Below, piece after piece: positions 18,581 to 25,585 of a stretch of 64,000 bases of DNA. The DNA is from an uncultured Microscilla sp. (lineage in GTDB: Bacteria; Bacteroidota; Bacteroidia; Cytophagales; Microscillaceae). The stretch spans positions 62,001 through 126,000 of the forward strand of contig NZ_CANLRP010000004.1 of the NCBI RefSeq assembly GCF_947493425.1. The letters run 5' to 3'. Made by a program: the position numbers and the translations under genes. Below the pieces are notes generated by a model. It did no database searches. It was not told where the DNA came from and saw nothing but the letters and a program-made list of their open reading frames with translations. The stretch's first letter is position 1, and each line of letters starts with the position of its first letter.

Positions 18581-20746
18581 TCAGTCAATTTTAAGCCCTA
18601 CTACCAAAATATCATCAGTTTGGCGAATGCCCCCTTTCCAATTGTCTAACTCTATTTGTAAGTTTTCCTCTTGTTCTTCCACCGTTAACGGGCTTATTTT
18701 TAGCAATAAATTGCGGAAGTTTTTCTTAAGGAACTTCCCACCCATTTCTTTGCTAAACTGGTCTTGAAAACCGTCTGAAGACAAGTATAAAGTATCACCA
18801 GGCTGAAGTTGCAAATCAAAATCTTCAAACTGCTTAGCGGTTTTATATTGATGCGAACCTCCAATAGGAAAAATAGATCCTTTTACCTGATGGAACTCTC
18901 CATCTCTTACATAATATAGTGGAGTTTTGGCACCCGCAAACTGTAGTGACTTATCTCTTTCGTTGATTACCAGAATGGCCATATCCATTCCATCGTTTAC
19001 TTTTGAACCACTTTGCGACTGTAGGGTTTCATTAAGCTTCCCGTCTAAAGTATACAAAATATCTTTAGGGCTTACGTAATCTTTATACTTGATAATCTCA
19101 TGAATAATGCTGCTCGCCAAAATAGTCATAAATGCTCCAGGCACTCCATGTCCGGTACAATCGGCCACCATCAATACTTGATAATCTTCGCCTTTGAAAT
19201 GTTTTTTGCCAAACCAGTAAAAGTCTCCACTTACTATGTCGCGAGGGCGAAAGAATATAAAGTGCTTGGGAAAATCCTGCGTCACATAAGTATCGTGGGG
19301 TAACATTGCCGATTGAATACGTTTGGCATAATTGATACTTTCGGTAATGTCTGAGTTTTTCTTTTCCAACTCAATATTCATTTTGTTGAGTTGTTCATTG
19401 GTCAAGTCCAGCTCCTCTATGGTTTGGTTAAGCTCTTCGTTGGTTTCTACCAGCTTTGCGGTGCGTTCTTTGACTTTTCTGTCTAGCTTTTCGTTTTCTT
19501 TCTCTTTCATTTGTAGCATTTCTGCTGACAACTTTTCGCGTTCAGCTTTAAATATATTGTATTTGTCACCCAATGCCATAGAGAGCAATACAATTTCTAT
19601 TACTGCCGATACTTCGGTAGAGTGCCAAACAACCGCACTTTCGGGCAACAGCCCAAAGTCTTTGAAAGCATGCAACAAGATACCAAACGTGTACACTACC
19701 CAGGCTATAGTAAAATAACGCGAAGACAAATTACCTTTGCGCCAAGCTACTACCCCTGACGAGATCAATAAAATAGAGTTTAGCAAAATAGTGTACCCAA
19801 TGAACTCAATAGAGGTGCGGAAAGGCAAAACAAACACCAATATCATCAACACTACCCCTAATACAATGGTTGCTTGCATTGCTTTGTATAGTCCGCGGGA
19901 ATATTCTCTGATATTGAGAAAAAATATAGCAAATAGCACAGAGCCTGTAGTCATCAATGCCATACCAAATGGAATTACCTGATTTGCCCAATAAATGCTG
20001 TTTGGCCATATATATTGATAGGTGTGTCCACTGTCGGAAGGGTAAAATAGTAGCGACCCTATCACAAACATGATATAAAATAAGTAGCTTAAATCATTGA
20101 GAGAGATGTATAGGAAAAAGCTGTGCGCTAAAATCAAAATTAAAACTCCATAGAGCAAGCCATATACAACATCTGACCAGGACGACTCTTTATAAAACTG
20201 AGACCTCGCATGTATTTTAAGAGGAATCTGAATGGTACCTGTTCCCCACACCCTTAGATAAATTCGTTGTTTTTTGACCTTACTAAAATCAAGTGGAAAC
20301 ACGAAGTTGCGATTAAATATAGGACGCGAGTCAAAAGCTCTTCGATCTCCGGTATTAATCACTTTCCATTTTTTAGTTTGTTGGTCAAACGAGTAAAAAT
20401 CAATATAGTCAAGGGTTGGATAAGCATACTCCAGCAACCAATCAGGGCTTTTAGACCAGTTTTTTATCTCGATCATTACCCAAAAATAAGCGTCAGAATG
20501 CCCTTTGATAATATTTTGGTGATGAGATAAAGTAAAATGTTGATCAAACTTACCACTAGCCACTTGATTTATATCAATAGTAGCATCAGTAGTTTTAAAA
20601 ATAAAAGTTTGGGTTCCTATAGAGTAAGAGTGTACATTATCTTTCAATACTACCTGCCTGTTGCCTTGAGCAATGGCGGTAGACTGTATCAAAGTGTTAC
20701 AGAGGAAAGCAAACAAAATAAAAAACAAACAGTTTCTTAAACACAT
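18581..20746 (-). CDS. 7TMR-DISM receptor with SpoIIE/PP2C phosphatase output
   Basis: 721 residues. Signal peptide about 1-26, an extracytoplasmic 7TMR-DISMED2 domain (about 40-185, beta-rich with DAYFWVMIEIKNWS), seven transmembrane helices (about 195-395), a long coiled coil (about 400-475, KVKERTAKLVETNEELNQT) and a SpoIIE phosphatase domain (about 480-721). Motifs are SGDFYWFGKK, MVADCTGHGVPGAFMT (Asp near 532) and LSSDGFQDQF, ending DDILVVGLKID. DISMED2 is thought to bind carbohydrate-like ligands. It is divergent from the related receptor histidine kinase at 21172, with which it shares the input architecture. Confidence 0.92.
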   Translation of the reverse strand: MCLRNCLFFILFAFLCNTLIQSTAIAQGNRQVVLKDNVHSYSIGTQTFIFKTTDATIDINQVASGKFDQHFTLSHHQNIIKGHSDAYFWVMIEIKNWSKSPDWLLEYAYPTLDYIDFYSFDQQTKKWKVINTGDRRAFDSRPIFNRNFVFPLDFSKVKKQRIYLRVWGTGTIQIPLKIHARSQFYKESSWSDVVYGLLYGVLILILAHSFFLYISLNDLSYLFYIMFVIGSLLFYPSDSGHTYQYIWPNSIYWANQVIPFGMALMTTGSVLFAIFFLNIREYSRGLYKAMQATIVLGVVLMILVFVLPFRTSIEFIGYTILLNSILLISSGVVAWRKGNLSSRYFTIAWVVYTFGILLHAFKDFGLLPESAVVWHSTEVSAVIEIVLLSMALGDKYNIFKAEREKLSAEMLQMKEKENEKLDRKVKERTAKLVETNEELNQTIEELDLTNEQLNKMNIELEKKNSDITESINYAKRIQSAMLPHDTYVTQDFPKHFIFFRPRDIVSGDFYWFGKKHFKGEDYQVLMVADCTGHGVPGAFMTILASSIIHEIIKYKDYVSPKDILYTLDGKLNETLQSQSGSKVNDGMDMAILVINERDKSLQFAGAKTPLYYVRDGEFHQVKGSIFPIGGSHQYKTAKQFEDFDLQLQPGDTLYLSSDGFQDQFSKEMGGKFLKKNFRNLLLKISPLTVEEQEENLQIELDNWKGGIRQTDDILVVGLKID

Positions 20747-21171
20747 GCCAACGGTTTTAAAACTTTTTTGAATTAATCACAATTTTTGTGCTGATATGAA
20801 TTGAATGTTCCCTCTTTATGAATATGCCTGTTGTAAATTATCATATACGGGTATCTAAACAATATTGCCTGTAGTTTTTAGACAATATTACTTAAAAAAT
20901 ATTACGAAGTAAATAAAGTTTATCTGCACTTTCAAATATTGGCCAAATTTCAAAAATATTTGGCTCTATTTCTAAAGAACAAATGCGGTATTTTACCCTA
21001 ACCCAAACATTCAACTACACTTTTGATGTTTTCGCTGGTTAGTAGCCTGCTTTTCACCAAAACATTACACGCCATTGCTTTTTTTACTTCACACAAACCC
21101 ACAGTTTACCGTTTCATGAATTATATATTGTATAGATTAGTGTAAATATTGGGTGAAGCGGTCACCAAACA
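20747..21171. other. Divergent intergenic region between two 7TMR-DISM receptor genes
   Basis: 425 bp, AT-rich, without a gene. It should contain promoters for both receptors. I could not find a full TTTG-N20-TAnnTTTG pair on either strand. Confidence 0.4.
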
Positions 21172-23328
21172 ATGTTGGTACTATTTCACCTAAAAAACCT
21201 TTTCAAGACATTGCCCACAATAACAAATACATTTTTTACAACCCAAAAGATAGCCTGTGTATGGGTGTTTTTGGTAAGTTTTGGTTTGCCCTGCCTTACT
21301 CAAGCCCAAACTGTTCCTTTGTTATTCAAAATTGATCAGTTTAAACAAAGTTATTTACTTGATAGCACTACACAAATATTGGAAGATTCACTGAACCTTT
21401 TCACTATTGAACAAACAAGTAACATAGATTTTCAAACAAAATTCAAACCCTTATCCAGTGCTCCTGCTACCAACGCCCGTAGTGTCTATTGGCTTAGGGT
21501 TTCGTTACACAATAACTTGCCCAGAGATACAGAATGGATATTACATATTGGCTATACCAACAGAGCCACATTGTATGTATCAAGCCCAGAAAAGAAAAAC
21601 AACCAATGGCAGCCTCAATACAGCGGTAAATTTGTTACCCAAAACCAAAAACAAATCAAAGAAGGAAGACATAGTCAGTTTGGTATATTTTTGCCTAAAG
21701 GAGCTACTCGCATTTGCTATATAAAAATACACAGTATAGACGCTCGTATGCCTAAAATAGCCCCTAAACTTTATAGCTACTACCACTGGCACCAGCATAT
21801 TGCCCACCGCAACCTTATCCAAGGTTTTTTTCAAGGGTTTTTATGGCTACTGGCCATTTATTACACCTTTGTATACTTTGTAATGAAAGACAAGCTCTAC
21901 CTTTATTACTCTGGATATATTATAGGCATCGCCATCTATTTTCTTGCTATTTCAGGGTTATTGATAGAAAACATTTTCAGTAAAGCCCCTATACTCAATG
22001 AGTTTGCCTGGTATTTTTCGGCTCAACTCACGATGATTATATACCTTCAGTTATTTCGTAAGTTTTTACTCACCCAAACGTTTACCCCTTGGTGGGATCA
22101 AATACTTGTATGGTGGATAAAAGCCCGCCTGATATTGTTGCCTGCTGGATGTATTATTATGTTAGTATCATTTAACCTTACTCGCACCAACTGGCTCATT
22201 ATCAGCAGTGTACTAACAGATATTTTACTTACAGTCCTTGTATTGGGTCAGCTTTACAAATACAGGACTCGATTTACCAACTTTTTTGTAGCAGGCATGC
22301 TATTTTTTATGATGGGCACAGGCATTACCATAGGGTGGTTTATTCAAGACACCTCGTCTCCGGTACAACCACACTTTATTCAATTAGGGATATGTCTGCA
22401 GCTGTTTTCTTATGCTATAGGCTTAGGAGTGCGCTTTCGCCATAATGAAATACAAAAACGTTATCATCAAAAAATTCTTATTGCAGAGCTACAAACCCAC
22501 CAAGAGATTGCAAGGCAAATAAACACAGAACTGGAAACCAAGGTTGAAAAACGTACCAAGGAAGTGGCAAGTAAAAATACCCGCCTAGAGGCACAAAACA
22601 AAGTACTGGTAACCCAAAAAGACCGACTGGAAGCACTTAATAGCATCAAAGCCAAGTTGTTTTCTATCATCTCACACGATTTACGCAGCCCTATTAATTC
22701 TATTCAAGGAGTATTACACCTTATGAACTCTGACGACCTATCCTCGCAAGAGGTAAAGTCGTTGTCAAACAAGCTCAACAGCCAGGTACAGATCACCCAA
22801 AACCTGCTAGATAACTTATTGTATTGGTCAAAGTTACAAATGCAAGGAATCAATGTAAATTATACTAAAGTGAACTTGTTCCAACTGGCAGAAAACACCT
22901 TGCACTTGTTTGATACATCTAACAGTAAAAAACTAAAACTGCATAATGTAGTTCAAGAAGATGCTTATGCCTGGGCTGACGCCAACATGGTGGCATTGAT
23001 TATAAGAAACTTGATAGCCAATGCTGTCAAATTTACTCCCTATGGTGGAAGTATTACAGTAAAAGTATGTAGCAACGACCAAGACTACCTCAAGGTATCG
23101 GTCAATGATACTGGAGTAGGCATTGCCGCTGACAATATTCCATTAATATTTGACCAGGCAGCTCATTTTAGTACGCCTGGTACCGCCCAGGAAAAAGGAA
23201 CAGGTTTGGGTTTAATGCTTTGCCAGGAGTTTGTAGAAAAAAACCACGGCAAGATATGGGTAGAAAGTACCTTAGGAGAAGGCAGTAGTTTTATATTTAC
23301 TTTACCCAAACGTCCCCTTAATATATAA
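21172..23328 (+). CDS. 7TMR-DISM sensor histidine kinase
   Basis: 718 residues. Signal sequence within about 25-45 (VWVFLVSFGLPCLTQAQ), DISMED2 domain about 60-195, seven transmembrane helices about 205-410, coiled coil about 425-485 (KVEKRTKEVASKNTRLEAQN), HisKA with phospho-acceptor His502 in FSIISHDLRSP, N-box NLIANAVKFTPYGG, G1 NDTGVGIA and G2 GTGLGLMLCQEF. No receiver domain is fused and no response regulator is adjacent, so it is an orphan kinase. The first ATG is used; a later start would still keep the hydrophobic leader. It is followed by the tRNA region with its own promoter. Confidence 0.93.
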   Translation: MLVLFHLKNLFKTLPTITNTFFTTQKIACVWVFLVSFGLPCLTQAQTVPLLFKIDQFKQSYLLDSTTQILEDSLNLFTIEQTSNIDFQTKFKPLSSAPATNARSVYWLRVSLHNNLPRDTEWILHIGYTNRATLYVSSPEKKNNQWQPQYSGKFVTQNQKQIKEGRHSQFGIFLPKGATRICYIKIHSIDARMPKIAPKLYSYYHWHQHIAHRNLIQGFFQGFLWLLAIYYTFVYFVMKDKLYLYYSGYIIGIAIYFLAISGLLIENIFSKAPILNEFAWYFSAQLTMIIYLQLFRKFLLTQTFTPWWDQILVWWIKARLILLPAGCIIMLVSFNLTRTNWLIISSVLTDILLTVLVLGQLYKYRTRFTNFFVAGMLFFMMGTGITIGWFIQDTSSPVQPHFIQLGICLQLFSYAIGLGVRFRHNEIQKRYHQKILIAELQTHQEIARQINTELETKVEKRTKEVASKNTRLEAQNKVLVTQKDRLEALNSIKAKLFSIISHDLRSPINSIQGVLHLMNSDDLSSQEVKSLSNKLNSQVQITQNLLDNLLYWSKLQMQGINVNYTKVNLFQLAENTLHLFDTSNSKKLKLHNVVQEDAYAWADANMVALIIRNLIANAVKFTPYGGSITVKVCSNDQDYLKVSVNDTGVGIAADNIPLIFDQAAHFSTPGTAQEKGTGLGLMLCQEFVEKNHGKIWVESTLGEGSSFIFTLPKRPLNI

Positions 23329-23469
23329 AGTCAAGTTTGACTACTCCTCAAACCAACCCAACTGGCTTATTGCATAAAAATAGTCCTCCACGAAACCTTT
23401 TCTATTGAGCCTCGTAACTACCTACATATTCTTACTAAAAAGAAGATTTATAAAAAAAATACAAAATCA

Positions 23470-23501
23470 TTTGGAAGTTAAAAAGCTCCATCGTACATTT
23501 G
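23470..23501 (+). promoter_or_regulatory. Bacteroidota-type promoter of tRNA array 1 and its leader
   Basis: TTTG at 23470-23473, exactly 20 bp, then TACATTTG at 23494-23501: a full match to the TTTG-N19/21-TAnnTTTG consensus of the primary sigma factor. The expected start of transcription (about 23506-23508) is next to the ATG at 23509, so the leader ORF would be leaderless or nearly so. Confidence 0.85.
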
Positions 23502-23508
23502 TAACATA

Positions 23509-23604
23509 ATGAAAACAATGACAACGACATATTGCCAACTCTCACTCTTACAATCACTGAGTTATTTCTTTTTAGGAAATAGCAGGGGATTTCTTTGGGA
23601 ATGA
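23509..23604 (+). CDS. 31-residue putative attenuation leader peptide (Leu-rich, with Cys) for tRNA array 1
   Basis: ATG at 23509, TGA at 23602-23604. Of 31 residues, six are Leu (codons CTC, CTC, TTA, CTG, TTA, CTT; residues 11, 13, 14, 17, 22, 29) and one is Cys (TGC, residue 9). Five of the Leu codons and the Cys codon lie in residues 9-22, upstream of the segment CAGGGG (codons 25-27) that can pair with the following terminator. The array behind encodes tRNA-Cys and five tRNAs with Leu anticodons. It sits just behind a consensus promoter and just before an intrinsic terminator. I recognise no homologue. That the peptide is translated is inferred from this layout. Confidence 0.6.
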   Translation: MKTMTTTYCQLSLLQSLSYFFLGNSRGFLWE

Positions 23605-23662
23605 TTGAAAAGCAATATTCAATAATATACCGAAGCCCCTGACAAAATCAGGGGCTTTTTTT
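23583..23662 (+). promoter_or_regulatory. Attenuator 1: intrinsic terminator with possible antiterminator arm
   Basis: Terminator: 10-bp perfect stem AAGCCCCTGA (23633-23642) and TCAGGGGCTT (23648-23657), 5-nt loop, then T7. Competing arm: CAGGGG at 23583-23588, inside the last codons of the leader ORF, is complementary to CCCCTG at 23636-23641 in the terminator's 5' arm. The terminator stands between the promoter and the first tRNA gene, so the tRNAs need read-through or antitermination. The pairing is 6 bp, weaker than in attenuator 2. Confidence 0.65.
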
Positions 23663-23778
23663 ATGCTTTACAAATCACTAAAAAATAAGTTATATAGCTA
23701 TTAATCAGATATTTAGCAATAAAACATTACTTAATTACAGTTGTAATATACCTAAAGTACAGTTTAAACTATTACCAG

Positions 23779-23855
23779 GTGCGATGGCTGAGCGGTTGAA
23801 AGCACAGGTCTGCAAAACTTGTTTATCGTCGTGGGTTCGAATCCCACTCGCACCT
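23779..23855 (+). tRNA. tRNA-Cys (GCA)
   Basis: Acceptor stem GGTGCGA/TCGCACC, anticodon loop CTGCAAA (GCA), T-loop TTCGAAT, discriminator T73 as expected for Cys. CCA is not encoded. First gene of array 1, 117 bp after the terminator. Confidence 0.95.
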
Positions 23856-23966
23856 CAAAACAAATACTATAGAACACTAAATAATTGTTTTAGCTAATCG
23901 ATAATAGCACTGAAACAAAATAGGCAGACTATGTTACTATATTAAAATAATACAATTTCAAGCAAA

Positions 23967-24049
23967 GCCAATGTGGTGGAATTGGCAGACACGGCAGTCT
24001 CAGACTCTGTCGCCTTTTGGCATTGGGGGTTCGAATCCCTCCATTGGCA
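23967..24049 (+). tRNA. tRNA-Leu (CAG)
   Basis: Class II tRNA: acceptor GCCAATG/CATTGGC, anticodon loop CTCAGAC (CAG), long variable arm, T-loop TTCGAAT, discriminator A. There is a T-T mismatch at the top of the anticodon stem. Confidence 0.9.
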
Positions 24050-24062
24050 CTACAATTACAAT

Positions 24063-24146
24063 GGTAACGTGATGGAACTGGTATACATGACAGACTTAAA
24101 ATCTGTTGCTAAAATCAGCATGAGGGTTCGAATCCCTCCGTTACTA
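24063..24146 (+). tRNA. tRNA-Leu (TAA)
   Basis: Class II: acceptor GGTAACG/CGTTACT (first pair G-T), anticodon stem ACAGA/TCTGT with loop CTTAAAA (TAA), long variable arm, discriminator A. CCA is not encoded. Confidence 0.92.
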
Positions 24147-24187
24147 CTCAATACGCTTCATTCTGTTTTAAGGTTTGGAGCAATAAA

Positions 24188-24263
24188 TACCCGTGTAGCC
24201 CAATTGGCAGAGGCACTTGATTTAGGATCAGGGTAGTGAAGGTTCGAGTCCTTTCATGGGTAC
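24188..24263 (+). tRNA. Class I tRNA with Leu anticodon (TAG), atypical
   Basis: Acceptor TACCCGT/ATGGGTA, D-arm GCCC/GGC, anticodon stem CTTGA/TCAGG with loop TTTAGGA (TAG, reads CUA), short 5-nt variable loop, T-loop TTCGAGT, discriminator C. Bacterial tRNA-Leu is normally class II with A73, so charging by LeuRS is doubtful. It is a close relative of the tRNA at 24453. Confidence 0.8.
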
Positions 24264-24280
24264 TGAGTTGGAAGTGTCAA

Positions 24281-24336
24281 GCAGGCATGCCTGCGAGCAC
24301 AAAGGGTTTGTATGGTTTGTTGGTTACAAACCCTTT
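24281..24336 (+). other. Two inter-tRNA hairpins
   Basis: A 14-bp perfect palindrome GCAGGCATGCCTGC (24281-24294), then a 12-bp stem AAAGGGTTTGTA (24301-24312) with its complement at 24325-24336 and a 12-nt loop. They lie between tRNA genes and could be processing signals or weak terminators. Confidence 0.6.
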
Positions 24337-24355
24337 ATATATATCAACACAAAAT

Positions 24356-24437
24356 ACCAATGTGGCGGAACTGGTTTACGCAGCGGTCTTAGAAACCGTA
24401 GCCCTAGGGCTTGGGGGTTCGAATCCCTCCATTGGTA
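24356..24437 (+). tRNA. tRNA-Leu (TAG)
   Basis: Class II: acceptor ACCAATG/CATTGGT, anticodon stem GCGGT/ACCGT with loop CTTAGAA (TAG), variable arm GCCC-TA-GGGC, discriminator A. CCA follows at 24438-24440, so the 3' end is encoded here, unlike in its neighbours. Confidence 0.93.
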
Positions 24438-24452
24438 CCAAATATTGACAAA

Positions 24453-24528
24453 TGCCCGTGTAGCCCAATAGGCAGAGGCGCCTGATTCAAAATCAGGTCA
24501 GTGAAGGTTCGAGTCCTTCCATGGGTAC
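24453..24528 (+). tRNA. Class I tRNA with Leu anticodon (CAA), atypical
   Basis: Acceptor TGCCCGT/ATGGGTA, anticodon stem CCTGA/TCAGG with loop TTCAAAA (CAA, reads UUG), short variable loop, T-loop TTCGAGT, discriminator C. Same body as the tRNA at 24188; class I shape and C73 do not fit a normal tRNA-Leu. Confidence 0.8.
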
Positions 24529-24563
24529 AAGTTTATTTTAAACAAATACATTTTTAAAACAAC

Positions 24564-24665
24564 ATGAAACAATACACTTACATATCATTTTATCAATCAT
24601 CACAACAAATGTTTGGTTATTATTCATTTAGTAGTAACGATCCGGGAGGCATCTGTACGTATTAA
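24564..24665 (+). CDS. 33-residue putative attenuation leader peptide (Gln/Tyr/Ser/Phe-rich) for tRNA array 2
   Basis: ATG at 24564, TAA at 24663-24665. Composition is extreme: 6 Tyr, 6 Ser, 4 Gln and 3 Phe, 19 of 33 residues, nearly all within codons 3-24. Codons used are CAA x4, TAC x2 and TAT x4, TCA x4 and AGT x2, TTT x3. The array behind encodes tRNA-Gln(TTG), tRNA-Tyr(GTA) and a Tyr-like ATA tRNA, tRNA-Ser(TGA, GCT, GGA) and tRNA-Phe(GAA), which together read these codons. Codons 26-29 overlap the antiterminator arm. TACATTTT at 24547-24554 is a near -7 box (7 of 8), 9 bp before the ATG, as in leader 1, but its -33 box is unclear. I recognise no homologue. Confidence 0.68.
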   Translation: MKQYTYISFYQSSQQMFGYYSFSSNDPGGICTY

Positions 24666-24737
24666 CACACACATACCAATGTGTAAGTAAAACACGCACT
24701 AAGCCTCTCGGATGTAAAATCTGAGAGGCTTTTTTTT
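24640..24737 (+). promoter_or_regulatory. Attenuator 2: terminator and 11-bp antiterminator
   Basis: Terminator: AAGCCTCTC (24701-24709) pairs with GAGAGGCTT (24723-24731), followed by T8. Antiterminator: ATCCGGGAGGC (24640-24650, codons 26-29 of the leader) pairs with GCCTCTCGGAT (24703-24713) over 11 bp with one G-U. The second pairing consumes the whole 5' arm of the terminator, so the two structures are mutually exclusive. A ribosome held at the Gln/Tyr/Ser/Phe codons leaves the arm free; one that reaches the stop codon covers it. The minor hairpin ACACA/TGTGT lies between. Confidence 0.75.
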
Positions 24738-24783
24738 ATTGCCCTGCAGAGGCGTTCAATGCTTGACAGGGTAGCCCAATTAC

Positions 24784-24870
24784 AGAGAGTAAAGAAGTCA
24801 GGCGGCTTCCGCTGTTTGCTAAACAGTTGATTCTGCATAATAGAAGATGGTTCGAGTCCATTGCTCTCTG
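24784..24870 (+). tRNA. tRNA-Ser (GCT)
   Basis: Class II: acceptor AGAGAGT/GCTCTCT, anticodon stem GCTGT/ACAGT with loop TTGCTAA (GCT), variable arm TTCT/AGAA, T-loop TTCGAGT, discriminator G. First gene of array 2. The sequence just upstream (GGTAGCCCAATTA, about 24770-24782) looks like a fragment of a class I tRNA from array 1. Confidence 0.88.
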
Positions 24871-24880
24871 CTATTTTTTT

Positions 24881-24962
24881 GGAGGTGCGCCAACGCTGGA
24901 GAGTTGGATTGCTCTATAAAAGCACTGCTTCGGCTGAGTAGGTTCGAATCCTACCACCTCCA
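24881..24962 (+). tRNA. Tyr-like tRNA with ATA anticodon, atypical
   Basis: Acceptor GGAGGTG/CACCTCC, D-stem CCAAC/GTTGG, anticodon loop CTATAAA (ATA) with a mismatched outer pair in the stem, a variable arm with GC-TTCG-GC, T-stem GTAGG/CCTAC, discriminator A. A34 is abnormal for a Tyr box tRNA, where GTA is expected. Confidence 0.75.
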
Positions 24963-24969
24963 CTTTTTT

Positions 24970-25057
24970 GGAGATAATCCGGTTGGATGAGGGAACTGGT
25001 TGGAAGCCAGTCGTACTCCTACGTGGGGTATTGGGGGTTCGAATCCCTCTGTCTCCG
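24970..25057 (+). tRNA. tRNA-Ser (GGA)
   Basis: Class II: acceptor GGAGATA/TGTCTCC, anticodon stem ACTGG/CCAGT with loop TTGGAAG (GGA), long variable arm, T-loop TTCGAAT, discriminator G. Confidence 0.93.
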
Positions 25058-25063
25058 CTTTTT

Positions 25064-25137
25064 GTGAATGTAGCTTAATGGCAAAGCACCTGTTTGAAAA
25101 CCAGGAGATACGTTTGGTTCAACTCCCGTCATTCACA
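25064..25137 (+). tRNA. Degenerate tRNA-Phe-like (GAA)
   Basis: Acceptor GTGAATG/CATTCAC is perfect, and the anticodon loop TTGAAAA gives GAA with a T-C mismatch beneath the loop. The T-arm (TTTGG/CCCGT around TTCAACT) has two mismatched pairs. It may be a decaying tRNA. It marks the start of the 522-bp duplicated unit. Confidence 0.6.
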
Positions 25138-25146
25138 CAATTTCAA

Positions 25147-25219
25147 CGACCTGTCGTCCAATGGGTTAGGATACCTGACTTTGACTCAGGTGATAAAGGT
25201 TCAAGTCCTTTCAGGTCGT
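25147..25219 (+). tRNA. tRNA-Gln (TTG), copy 1
   Basis: Acceptor CGACCTG/CAGGTCG, D-arm GTCC/GGAT, anticodon stem CCTGA/TCAGG with loop CTTTGAC (TTG), T-stem AAAGG/CCTTT, discriminator T. CCA is not encoded. Confidence 0.92.
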
Positions 25220-25225
25220 TTTTTT

Positions 25226-25296
25226 GCGGATATAACTTAAAGGTAAAGTGTCAGGTTGAAGCCCTGAAGATGGAGGTTCGATTCCTTCTATTCGCA
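25226..25296 (+). tRNA. tRNA-Phe (GAA), copy 1
   Basis: Acceptor GCGGATA/TATTCGC, small D-arm ACTT/AAGT, anticodon stem TCAGG/CCTGA with loop TTGAAGC (GAA), T-loop TTCGATT, discriminator A, CCA encoded at 25297-25299. At 71 nt it is short because of a reduced D-loop. Confidence 0.88.
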
Positions 25297-25305
25297 CCAA
25301 TATTC

Positions 25306-25390
25306 AGAGAGTTACCCAAGTGGTGAAGGGGACAGGTTGCTACCTTGTTAGGTCAGGTTTGACGCGGGGGTTCGAATCCCTCACTCTCTG
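25306..25390 (+). tRNA. tRNA-Ser (GCT), second type, copy 1
   Basis: Class II: acceptor AGAGAGT/ACTCTCT, anticodon stem ACAGG/CTTGT with loop TTGCTAC (GCT), long variable arm, T-loop TTCGAAT, discriminator G. The sequence differs from the Ser(GCT) gene at 24784. Confidence 0.92.
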
Positions 25391-25398
25391 CTTTTTTT

Positions 25399-25482
25399 GA
25401 CACAGTTGAGCAATTGGTTGGCTCGCCTGACTGTAAATCAGGTCTTATTGCAAGCTTGCAGGTTCGAGTCCTGCCTGTGTCA
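25399..25482 (+). tRNA. tRNA-Tyr (GTA), copy 1
   Basis: Class II: acceptor GACACAG/CTGTGTC, anticodon stem CCTGA/TCAGG with loop CTGTAAA (GTA), variable arm with GCAAGCTTGC, T-loop TTCGAGT, discriminator A. Confidence 0.94.
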
Positions 25483-25492
25483 CTTTTGCTAC

Positions 25493-25579
25493 GGAGATAA
25501 CCCGGTTGGATCAGGAGCTTGTCTTGAAAACAAGTAATACCATCACAAGGTATTGGGGGTTCGAATCCCTCTGTCTCCG
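25493..25579 (+). tRNA. tRNA-Ser (TGA), copy 1
   Basis: Class II: acceptor GGAGATA/TGTCTCC, anticodon stem CTTGT/ACAAG with loop CTTGAAA (TGA), variable arm AATACC..GGTATT, discriminator G. Confidence 0.94.
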
Positions 25580-25585
25580 CTTTTT

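Noticed and set aside
24741-24783. Possible extra tRNA before tRNA-Ser(GCT)
   Set aside because: GCAGAGGC and GGTAGCCCAATTA resemble pieces of a class I tRNA from array 1, but in the wrong order and without anticodon or T-arm; at most debris.
23973-25326. Several open frames of 60-108 codons running through the tRNA genes
   Set aside because: They consist of tRNA sequence translated in frame, repeat when the tRNAs repeat, and have no start context; the tRNA genes explain the sequence.
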